Of a stretch of DNA of 7,509 nt, positions 1 to 5,491 are shown piece after piece; within the stretch, counting starts at the first letter, position 1; each line of letters opens with the position of its first letter. The notes under the pieces are model-generated. The model was not told the origin of the DNA, made no database searches, and was given only the letters and a program-made list of their open reading frames with translations. The stretch comes from Mariprofundales bacterium. Lineage in GTDB: Bacteria > Pseudomonadota > Zetaproteobacteria > Mariprofundales > S012-25. Location: contig WFOX01000116.1 in the NCBI GenBank assembly GCA_015487905.1, forward strand, positions 1 through 7,509. The letters are read 5' to 3'. The translations under genes and the position numbers were made by a program.

Positions 1-33
1 CCTGAGCTGCAAGCGCGAGGGAATCGCGCATGA
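1..33 (+). CDS. Probable antitoxin, C-terminal tail only (partial)
   Basis: Frame 1 is open from the window edge and reads PELQARGNRA before a TGA at 31-33. That stop overlaps the toxin start as ATGA, the junction typical of type II antitoxin-toxin operons in which the antitoxin comes first. Only ten residues are visible, so no DNA-binding fold or family can be assigned, and the call rests on position alone. Another frame has an earlier stop (TGA at 3-5), so the upstream gene could instead end there. Confidence 0.35.
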   Translation, partial: PELQARGNRA

Positions 34-287
34 ACAAGGTGTTTTTCCGCAAAAGTGTGCTCAAGGAGCTTGAGTCCCTGCCTGCTGAGGCGCGCAAACG
101 GGTGGAGGCGGCCACCCGTGAAATGGAAAAGGGGGACAAATTGGCGAATCCCCGCTTTTGCGTGAAGCTGGCGGGCAGGGAACACACCTATCGCGTGCGC
201 GTGGGCAGATATCGGATCATTTTTGAGATGCCGCGGGAGAACGAGATCATCATCGTGCGCATCCGCCACCGGAAAGATGCCTATTGA
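30..287 (+). CDS. RelE/ParE-superfamily toxin of a type II toxin-antitoxin system
   Basis: This 85-residue basic protein has the size and layout of RelE/ParE-superfamily toxins. It has an N-terminal strand ending in a basic residue (MNKVFFRKS), a Leu/Glu/Arg-rich helical pair (about residues 9-35), a central KLAGREHTYRVRVGRYRII segment (46-64) that is the family hallmark, and a basic C-terminal strand ending IRHRKDAY (78-85). RelE-branch members cleave mRNA in the ribosomal A site, while ParE members poison gyrase. The YRVRVGRYRIIFE core with the HRKDAY tail looks more RelE-like, but I cannot settle the activity from sequence. A GAGGG at 17-21 lies 8 nt before the ATG, and the start overlaps the stop of an upstream frame (ATGA), which suggests coupling to an antitoxin. 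The gene is intact and converges on ftsY across a REP array. Confidence 0.85.
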   Translation: MNKVFFRKSVLKELESLPAEARKRVEAATREMEKGDKLANPRFCVKLAGREHTYRVRVGRYRIIFEMPRENEIIIVRIRHRKDAY

Positions 288-293
288 GGCCCC

Positions 294-316
294 GCAGGCC
301 GGGCTTCAGCCCGACA
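294..316 (+). repeat. REP element 1 (degenerate head)
   Basis: Reads GCAG (instead of GTAG), arm GCCGGGC, loop TTCA, arm GCCCGAC, then A. It has one arm mismatch (C opposite A at 299/314). It lies 6 bp after the toxin stop and appears to be the surviving right half of a further, decayed repeat pair. Confidence 0.75.
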
Positions 317-346
317 TCCCACCCTCGGTTGCAACTGCCGGCGCCC

Positions 347-370
347 TGTCGCGCTAAAGCGCGACCTACA
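347..370 (-). repeat. REP element 2 (inverted)
   Basis: Read on the - strand it is GTAG, arm GTCGCGC, loop TTTA, arm GCGCGAC, then ACA-type end. The 7-bp stem (348-354 with 359-365) is perfect. It faces element 3 head to head across a 31-bp linker. Confidence 0.8.
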
Positions 371-401
371 TTGCCTTTTGCATACCGTTTGCAAATCCCC
401 C

Positions 402-425
402 TGTAGGTCGGGCTTTAGCCCGACA
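402..425 (+). repeat. REP element 3
   Basis: GTAG at 403-406, arm GTCGGGC at 407-413, loop TTTA, arm GCCCGAC at 418-424. The stem is perfect. It pairs with element 2 as the first complete inverted pair. Confidence 0.8.
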
Positions 426-440
426 TGTTCGCCGGCGCCG

Positions 441-464
441 TGTCGCCCTAAAGGGCGACCTACA
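441..464 (-). repeat. REP element 4 (inverted)
   Basis: On the - strand it reads GTAG, arm GTCGCCC, loop TTTA, arm GGGCGAC. The stem 442-448 with 453-459 is perfect, although both arms differ from elements 2 and 3. Confidence 0.8.
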
Positions 465-496
465 TTGCATCTTGCAAAACATTCGCAACACGGGCC

Positions 497-520
497 TGTA
501 GGTCGGGCTTCAGCCCGACA
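497..520 (+). repeat. REP element 5, just beyond the ftsY stop
   Basis: GTAG at 498-501, arm GTCGGGC at 502-508, loop TTCA, arm GCCCGAC at 513-519. It ends only 7 bp from the ftsY stop codon, so ftsY mRNA would carry this hairpin almost directly after its stop. It could protect the 3' end or impede read-through. No T-run follows on either strand. Confidence 0.8.
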
Positions 521-527
521 GGAACAT

Positions 528-1391
528 TCATGGGTTCCGGGCAAACAACGCCTTCGCGAAGGCATCGGGCGCAAAATCCACAAGATCCTCCAGCGACTCC
601 CCCACCCCGAGAAACTGAATCGGCAACCCCGTTTCGTGGGCAAGCGCCAGCGCAATGCCGCCCTTGGCCGAGCCGTCCAGCTTGGTCAAGATGATCCCCG
701 TGGCCCCTGCCGCCTCGGCGAAGGTTTTGACCTGCACGATCGCGTTCTGGCCGCTTGCGGCATCCACGACGATCCACGATGCGTGCGGCGCGCCGGGGAG
801 AGCCTTGCCGATCGCGCGGCGCACCTTGGCCAGCTCGCGCACAAGCCCCGCATGCGCATGCGTGCGGCCTGCCGTATCCACGATCACGGCATCCGCGCCG
901 CGCGCGCGGGCGTGCTGCACGCCGTCAAAGGCTACGGCTGCGGGATCCGCCCCCTCATTCCCGGCAAAGAACATCGCGCCTGCGCGCGCGCACCACGCGG
1001 CGAGCTGCTCGCGCGCCGCCGCGCGAAAGGTATCGGCGGCGACAACGAGCACCTTTTTGCCTTCCTTCCCCCAGCGCCAGGCGAGCTTGCCGATCGTCGT
1101 CGTTTTGCCGACACCATTGGCGCCGCAAACGAGCACCACAAGCGGCCCGTCCTCAGGCCAAACGATGGGCCTCGGCGCAGGCAGCATCCGCACGGCCTCT
1201 TCGGCAAGCGCCTGCCAGGGATCGGGCGCGCGCGCGGCCTTGGCCGCAAGCGTATGCGCAAGCTGCGCGCCGACATCGGCCAGCACGAGCGCATCCTCCA
1301 ACTCCTCCTGCACATGCGCATCGGGCGCATGAAGCCCCAATGCTGCGCGCGTGCGCGCAAGGCCCCGGCGCAAGCGATCCAAAAGCCCCAT
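528..1391 (-). CDS. ftsY: Signal recognition particle receptor FtsY (NG-domain form)
   Basis: FtsY is the membrane-associated SRP GTPase that docks ribosome-Ffh complexes at the Sec translocon for co-translational insertion of membrane proteins. The product has 287 residues. It opens with the conserved amphipathic membrane-targeting stretch GLLDRLRRGLARTR, followed by the helical N domain (to about 80). The SRP-GTPase G elements follow in order: GANGVGKTTT (90-99), DTFRAAA (120-126), DTAGR (172-176), TKLD (236-239) then GSAKGG, and GVGE (262-265). The ATG at 1391 is chosen over the TTG six codons earlier because it has a GGAAGG ribosome site and starts at the usual N-domain boundary. The acidic A domain of E. 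coli FtsY is absent, as in many compact FtsYs. The gene is divergent from pyrG and convergent with the toxin, and no ftsE/ftsX neighbour is visible. Confidence 0.96.
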   Translation of the reverse strand: MGLLDRLRRGLARTRAALGLHAPDAHVQEELEDALVLADVGAQLAHTLAAKAARAPDPWQALAEEAVRMLPAPRPIVWPEDGPLVVLVCGANGVGKTTTIGKLAWRWGKEGKKVLVVAADTFRAAAREQLAAWCARAGAMFFAGNEGADPAAVAFDGVQHARARGADAVIVDTAGRTHAHAGLVRELAKVRRAIGKALPGAPHASWIVVDAASGQNAIVQVKTFAEAAGATGIILTKLDGSAKGGIALALAHETGLPIQFLGVGESLEDLVDFAPDAFAKALFARNP

Positions 1392-1463
1392 TTGCCTTCC
1401 CCCAAGCAATCTCGCGGCGATTGTGGCGCGAAGGCTTGCGGCTGGCTAGCGTCGGCGCCCGTC
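1392..1463. other. Divergent intergenic gap between ftsY and pyrG
   Basis: This 72-bp gap should carry the promoters for ftsY (leftward) and for the pyrG-cysS run (rightward). I see no convincing -35/-10 pair on either strand. It contains CTAGC at 1446-1450 and G+C-rich direct sequence but no palindrome or pyrimidine-tract attenuator of the kind known for Gram-positive pyrG. Confidence 0.4.
1395..1403 (-). promoter_or_regulatory. Purine-rich ribosome binding site for ftsY
   Basis: On the - strand GGGGGAAGG ends 3 nt before the ATG at 1391. Its GGGGGA part is at more normal spacing (6 nt). It supports ATG 1391 rather than the in-frame TTG at 1409, which lies upstream of this purine run. Confidence 0.5.
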
Positions 1464-3107
1464 GTGGGCGCAGCCAAGCAAACCCGTTTCGTGTTCGTGA
1501 CCGGTGGTGTGGTGTCCTCGCTCGGCAAGGGTGTGGCCGCAGCGAGCTTGGGGGCGCTGTTTGAAGCGCGCGGCTATCGCGTCGCGATGCAGAAGCTGGA
1601 TCCCTACATCAATGTGGATGCGGGCACGATGAACCCGTTCCAGCACGGCGAGGTCTTCGTGACCGACGACGGCGCCGAAACCGATCTGGACCTCGGCCAC
1701 TACGAGCGCTTCACGCACGTGCGCATGACGCGGCGCAGCAACTACACGGCCGGCCGCATCTATGAATCCGTGATCCGGCGCGAGCGCCGCGGCGACTACC
1801 TCGGCGCAACCGTTCAAGTGATCCCGCACATCACCGATGCGATCAAGGAGGCGATCCTCGGCATCGCCGAGGACGGCCCCGATGTGGCGATTGTGGAGAT
1901 CGGCGGCACGGTCGGCGACATTGAATCGTTGCCGTTTCTGGAGGCGATTCGGCAACTGCGCTTTGACCTCGGCGAGGATCGCACCTGTTATGTGCATTTG
2001 ACGCTTGTGCCCTACATCGCCGCCGCCGGCGAGCTCAAAACCAAGCCCACGCAGCACTCGGTGCAGAAGCTGCGCGAGATCGGCATTGCGCCCGATGTGC
2101 TCGTGTGCCGCTGCGAGCGCGAAATCCCGCGCGCGCAACGCGACAAAATCGCGCTTTTTTGCAATGTCCCGCGCGAGCGCGTGATTGAGGCGCGCGATGT
2201 GCCGCTCATCTATGCGCTGCCGCTACGCCTGCGCGAGGAGGGCTTTGGCAGCGCCGTGCTTGCCAAGCTTGGCCTTGCCGATCCCGAGCCGGATCTTTCC
2301 ATCTGGCGCGATTTTTGCGCGCGCGTGGAGAAGGCGGACAAGCATGTGCGCATCGCGATGGTCGGCAAGTATGTGGAGCTGGCCGATGCGTATAAGTCCG
2401 TGCATGAGGCGCTCGTGCATGGCGGTGCTGCCAACGGCGCCAAGGTGGAGATCCTCTATGTGGATGCCGAGCGGCTGGAGCGCGAGGACGCCGCCCGGGT
2501 GCTCCAGGATGCCCACGGCATCCTCGTGCCGGGCGGATTCGGGCTGCGCGGCGCTGCCGGCAAGATGGCTGCGATTCGCTATGCGCGCGAGCATCATGTC
2601 CCGTTTCTCGGCATTTGCCTTGGCATGCAGCTTGCCGTGATTGAGTTCGCGCGCCATGTGGCGGGCATGCCTGATGCCACGAGCAGCGAGTTTGACCCGC
2701 AGGCGAAGGAGCCGGTGATCGCGCTCATGACCGAGTGGGAGCGCGACGGCATCCGCATCCGCCGCGCCCCCGGCGATGACCTCGGCGGCACGATGCGCCT
2801 GGGCGCCTATCCGTGCCGGCTCAAGCCCGGCACGCGCGCGCATGCGGCCTATGGTCGCGACGAGGTGCGCGAGCGGCACCGCCACCGCTACGAGTTCCAT
2901 CCGGGCTATCGCGAGCGGCTGGAGCGGGCCGGGCTTGTGATCGCAGGCGAATCCCCCGACGGGGAGCTTGTGGAGATCATTGAGCTTGCGGATCATCCGT
3001 GGTTCGTGGCCTGCCAGTTCCATCCCGAGTTCTTATCGCGGCCTTATGCGCCGCATCCGCTTTTCCGCGACTTCGTGGCCGCGGCCTTGGAGCGCGCGCA
3101 TGCCTAG
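1464..3107 (+). CDS. pyrG: CTP synthase (glutamine-hydrolysing)
   Basis: Converts UTP to CTP with ATP and glutamine, the last step of pyrimidine nucleotide synthesis. CTP is also used downstream of KdsA to make CMP-Kdo. With the GTG start at 1464 the protein is 547 residues, close to the 545 of E. coli. The synthase half begins TRFVFVTGGVVSSLGKG (P-loop Lys22) and carries LDPYINVDAGTMNPFQHGEV, the Mg-binding region GAETDLDLGHYERF and VEIGGTVGDIES. The glutaminase half has GGFGLRG, the nucleophile elbow GICLGMQ with Cys385, and the FHPEF end of the triad with His520 and Glu522. No clear ribosome site precedes GTG 1464. The next in-frame GTG (1491) would remove residues before the P-loop strand. 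The frame is open much further upstream, but only as a shadow of ftsY. The gene's 3' end overlaps kdsA by 8 nt. Confidence 0.97.
   Translation: MGAAKQTRFVFVTGGVVSSLGKGVAAASLGALFEARGYRVAMQKLDPYINVDAGTMNPFQHGEVFVTDDGAETDLDLGHYERFTHVRMTRRSNYTAGRIYESVIRRERRGDYLGATVQVIPHITDAIKEAILGIAEDGPDVAIVEIGGTVGDIESLPFLEAIRQLRFDLGEDRTCYVHLTLVPYIAAAGELKTKPTQHSVQKLREIGIAPDVLVCRCEREIPRAQRDKIALFCNVPRERVIEARDVPLIYALPLRLREEGFGSAVLAKLGLADPEPDLSIWRDFCARVEKADKHVRIAMVGKYVELADAYKSVHEALVHGGAANGAKVEILYVDAERLEREDAARVLQDAHGILVPGGFGLRGAAGKMAAIRYAREHHVPFLGICLGMQLAVIEFARHVAGMPDATSSEFDPQAKEPVIALMTEWERDGIRIRRAPGDDLGGTMRLGAYPCRLKPGTRAHAAYGRDEVRERHRHRYEFHPGYRERLERAGLVIAGESPDGELVEIIELADHPWFVACQFHPEFLSRPYAPHPLFRDFVAAALERAHA
3089..3092 (+). 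promoter_or_regulatory. Ribosome binding site for kdsA inside pyrG
   Basis: GGAG, within TTGGAG at 3087-3092, lies 7 nt before the ATG at 3100. It sits in the last codons of pyrG and decides the kdsA start. The frame is open further back to 2968, but those earlier codons overlap conserved pyrG sequence. Confidence 0.6.
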
Positions 3108-3942
3108 CTCCATCGTGCGCGTAGGCGGCATCACGATCGGCAACGACAAGCCGCTTGCCGTGATCGCAGGCCCGTGCGTCATAGAAAACGAAGATTTCAC
3201 CTTGCGCGTGGCCGAGGCGCTGGCAAGCATCTTCCACGAGGCGGGCGTGCCGCTCATCTTCAAGGCGAGCTTTGACAAGGCCAACCGCACGAGCATCGCA
3301 AGCTTCCGCGGCCCCGGCATGGAGAAAGGGCTTGCGATTCTCGCGCGGGTCAAGCAGGAGACAGGCCTTCCGGTCCTCACCGACATTCATCTGCCCGAGC
3401 AGGCGGCGCCCGTGGCCGAGGTCGTGGATGTGCTGCAAATTCCGGCCTTTTTGTGCCGCCAGACGGATCTCATCGTTGCAGCAGCGGCTACGGGCAAGCC
3501 GCTCCACATCAAAAAGGCGCAGTTTCTCGCGCCTTGGGATATGAAGCATGTGATGGAAAAGGCCGAGGCCGCAGGTGCGAAGGAGATTCTCCTTTGCGAG
3601 CGCGGCACCTCGTTCGGCTACAACAACCTCGTGGTGGACATGCGCGGGCTTGCGATCATGCGGAAGCTTGGCGCGCCTGTGGTCTTTGACGCCACGCACT
3701 CGGTGCAGCAGCCCGGGGGCCTGGGCGGGCGCTCGGGTGGGGATCGGCGCATGGCGCCTGTGCTTGCGCGCGCGGCCGTGGCGGTGGGTGTGGCGGCCTT
3801 GTTCATGGAGGTGCATCCGGAGCCGGATAAGGCGCTTTCCGATGGGCCGAACTCGCTGCCGCTTGCATGGCTGCCGCGGCTGCTTGCAGAGCTCAAAGCA
3901 TTGGATGAGCTTGTGAAGTCCTGGCAAGGAGAGGAGCAATGA
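3100..3942 (+). CDS. kdsA: 3-deoxy-D-manno-octulosonate 8-phosphate synthase (Kdo-8-P synthase), cysteine/metal type
   Basis: Condenses phosphoenolpyruvate with arabinose 5-phosphate to Kdo 8-phosphate in the cytoplasm, for the inner core of LPS. The 280-residue product spans the whole TIM barrel (E. coli 284). Visible signatures include VIAGPCVIEN (21-30), FKASFDKANRTS (54-65), FRGPGM, TDIH, QIPAFLCRQTDL (113-124), the LAPWDMK region, ERGTSFGYNNLVVDMR, FDATHSVQ and MEVHPEPDKALSDGP. Cys26 stands where the metal-independent E. coli enzyme has Asn26. With His200, Glu237 and Asp248 it completes the four metal ligands known from the Aquifex-type enzyme, so I infer a divalent-metal-dependent (class II) KdsA. 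It starts within the end of pyrG and ends in an ATGA overlap with eno, which makes its PEP substrate. Confidence 0.97.
   Translation: MPSSIVRVGGITIGNDKPLAVIAGPCVIENEDFTLRVAEALASIFHEAGVPLIFKASFDKANRTSIASFRGPGMEKGLAILARVKQETGLPVLTDIHLPEQAAPVAEVVDVLQIPAFLCRQTDLIVAAAATGKPLHIKKAQFLAPWDMKHVMEKAEAAGAKEILLCERGTSFGYNNLVVDMRGLAIMRKLGAPVVFDATHSVQQPGGLGGRSGGDRRMAPVLARAAVAVGVAALFMEVHPEPDKALSDGPNSLPLAWLPRLLAELKALDELVKSWQGEEQ
3926..3931 (+). promoter_or_regulatory. Strong ribosome binding site for eno
   Basis: AAGGAG ends 7 nt before the eno ATG (3939), and a second AGGAG lies at 3932-3936. It is one of the strongest Shine-Dalgarno sequences in the run, consistent with a need for high enolase output beyond coupling to kdsA. 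Confidence 0.7.
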
Positions 3943-5222
3943 GCGAAATCGTGGAGCTTCGCGGACGCGAGATCTTTGACTCGCGCGGCAATCCCACCGT
4001 GGAGGTGGATGTGCGGCTCAAATCGCGCGCGTTCGGGCGCGCGTCCGTCCCAAGCGGCGCCTCCACGGGCACGCGCGAGGCCGTGGAGCTGCGCGATGGC
4101 GGTGAGCGGCTCTACGGGCGCGGCGTGCAGAAGGCGGTTGCCAACATCAACGGCGAGATCCGCGAGCACCTGCTCGGCATGGAGGCGCTCAACCAGATGG
4201 AGATTGACGAAACCCTCATCAAGCTGGACGGCACGGAGAACAAGGCACGGCTCGGCGCGAATGCGATTCTTGCCGTGTCCTTGGCCGTGGCCAAGGCCGC
4301 CGCACGCGAAACGCATCTGCCGCTTTACCGCTATGTTGGGGGTCTTGGCGCGAACCAACTGCCGGTGCCGTGCATGAATGTGATCAACGGCGGCAAGCAC
4401 GCCGACAACAACATGGATGTGCAGGAGTTCATGATCGCGCCCGTGGGGGCCACAAGCTTCCGCGAGGCCTTGGAGATGGGCGTGCTCGTCTTTCATGCGC
4501 TGAAAAATGTGCTCAAAGAAAAGGGATACAGCATCGCCGTGGGCGATGAGGGCGGCTTTGCGCCGAGCCTTCCCTCCAATGAGGCGGGCATTGAGCAGAT
4601 CCTGGAGGCGATTGCGCGCGCAGGGCTTTCCGCAGGCAAGGACATCGTGCTGTGTATGGACTTGGCGGCAAGCGAGTTCTACGATGAAGAGCGCGGCGTC
4701 TATGTGCTTGCCGGCGAGGGCAAGGAGCTGGATACCGACGGCATGATCGCTTGGGTGGAGGAGATGATCACGCGCTACCCGATCGTGTCGGTGGAGGATG
4801 CGCTTTCCGAGCACGACTGGGAGGGCTGGAAGCGGCTCACCGAGCGCCTGGGCCACAAGGTGCAGCTCGTGGGCGACGATCTTTTCGTGACCAACCCGAA
4901 GATTTTGGAGCGCGGCATTGAGGAGGGGGTCGCGAACGCCTTGCTCGTCAAGGTGAATCAGATCGGAACATTGACCGAGACGCGCAACGCCGTGGAGCTT
5001 GCCCATCTGCACGGCTACCGCACGATGATGAGCCATCGCTCGGGCGAAACCGAGGACTACACGATCGCCGATCTCGCGGTCGGCTTCGGCTGCCCGCAGA
5101 TCAAGGCCGGCAGCGCCTCGCGCTCGGACAGGCTTGCGAAATACAACCAGCTTTTGCGCATTGAGGAACAGCTCGGCACCACCGCCCGCTATGCGGGCCG
5201 CGCCGCGTTCGGGCTTGCATGA
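3939..5222 (+). CDS. eno: Enolase (phosphopyruvate hydratase)
   Basis: Interconverts 2-phosphoglycerate and phosphoenolpyruvate in glycolysis. In many proteobacteria it is also part of the RNA degradosome, but nothing here tests that. The protein is 427 residues and full length. The N-terminal domain carries REIFDSRGNPTVEVDV and the SGASTG loop (39-44). The barrel carries the catalytic Glu204 (VGDEGGFAP), metal ligands Asp241 (CMDLAASEFY), Glu286 (VEDAL) and Asp313 (GDDLF), catalytic Lys338 (LLVKVNQIGT), the MMSHRSGETED loop and the SRSDRLAKYNQLLRIEE end. All key residues are present. The ATG is fixed by a strong AAGGAG. The gene overlaps kdsA and ftsB by 4 nt each (ATGA), so it lies inside a coupled operon. 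Confidence 0.98.
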   Translation: MSEIVELRGREIFDSRGNPTVEVDVRLKSRAFGRASVPSGASTGTREAVELRDGGERLYGRGVQKAVANINGEIREHLLGMEALNQMEIDETLIKLDGTENKARLGANAILAVSLAVAKAAARETHLPLYRYVGGLGANQLPVPCMNVINGGKHADNNMDVQEFMIAPVGATSFREALEMGVLVFHALKNVLKEKGYSIAVGDEGGFAPSLPSNEAGIEQILEAIARAGLSAGKDIVLCMDLAASEFYDEERGVYVLAGEGKELDTDGMIAWVEEMITRYPIVSVEDALSEHDWEGWKRLTERLGHKVQLVGDDLFVTNPKILERGIEEGVANALLVKVNQIGTLTETRNAVELAHLHGYRTMMSHRSGETEDYTIADLAVGFGCPQIKAGSASRSDRLAKYNQLLRIEEQLGTTARYAGRAAFGLA

Positions 5223-5491
5223 GGCGTAGAATCATTCCCTGGCTCGCCTGGGGCTTCGTGCTTGCATGGGCCGCCTCTTGGCTTTTGCCAGATGGCCCCT
5301 TGCGCCGCTATCTCGCGGCCAAAGAAGAGGTCGCGGCGCTTGCCGATGCGCTGCAAACGCTGCGCAAGGAGGAGGCGGCGCTTTTGCGCGAGATCCATGC
5401 GCTCAGGCACGACCGCATCGCGATGGAGGCCGCGATCCATCGCGAACTCGGCTATGTCCATCCCGATGAAGTCATCATCCTGCGCAAGTAA
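5219..5491 (+). CDS. ftsB: Cell division protein FtsB (DivIC-like)
   Basis: FtsB is a bitopic inner-membrane protein that links FtsQ and FtsL in the divisome and helps switch on septal peptidoglycan synthesis. The 90-residue product has a short basic N-terminus (MRRR), one transmembrane segment (about 5-23, Trp/Leu/Ala rich), then a charged Leu-patterned coiled coil (about 32-72). It ends with RELGYVHPDEVIIL (75-88), which matches the family's conserved LGxVxPxE tail. E. coli FtsB is 103 residues. Identification rests on topology, tail motif and its place just after eno, the usual position in proteobacteria. Start and eno stop overlap as ATGA and no strong ribosome site is visible, so translation probably depends on coupling. 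Its last 26 nt overlap gltX. Confidence 0.9.
   Translation: MRRRIIPWLAWGFVLAWAASWLLPDGPLRRYLAAKEEVAALADALQTLRKEEAALLREIHALRHDRIAMEAAIHRELGYVHPDEVIILRK

Larger units (their letters stand above)
294..520. repeat. Tandem BIME-like array of five REP palindromes
   Basis: The 240-bp spacer between the toxin stop (287) and the ftsY stop (528) holds no credible gene. It carries five 23-24-bp elements in alternating orientation (+,-,+,-,+). Each reads as a GTAG head, a 7-nt arm, a TTTA or TTCA loop, the complementary 7-nt arm and a final A. Elements two and three (347-425) and elements four and five (441-520) form two inverted pairs with a period of 94-95 bp. The pairs also share GCCGGCGCC upstream (337-345, 431-439) and related linkers rich in TTGCA/GCAA. 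GTAG-headed hairpins are the class mobilised by RAYT (Y1 REP) transposases, and none is encoded here. Lying between two convergent genes, the hairpins could act as a transcript boundary, but no U-tract terminator is visible. Confidence 0.85.

Noticed and set aside
294..520. CRISPR array
   Set aside because: Copies alternate in orientation, vary in arm sequence and have spacers that are themselves related. That fits REP/BIME elements, and no cas gene is present.
497..520. Intrinsic terminator for ftsY
   Set aside because: The hairpin is well placed but no T-run follows on the ftsY strand, so it is listed as a repeat with only a possible role at the 3' end.
281..655. Small - strand frame across the REP array
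   Set aside because: It is made of translated palindromes plus ftsY in another frame, with Cys/Arg-rich low-complexity content and no support as a gene.
378..1463. Open + strand frame running upstream of pyrG, which would make a 909-residue fusion protein
   Set aside because: The upstream part is antisense to the well-supported ftsY and starts in the REP array. It has no recognisable domain, and the PyrG family length fits a start at 1464. G+C-rich codon bias keeps antisense frames open.
3618..5036. Long - strand open frame (472 codons) antisense to eno, with a similar one antisense to kdsA
   Set aside because: Both mirror highly conserved + strand enzymes, show His/Arg/Ala-rich shadow composition and have no domain signature.
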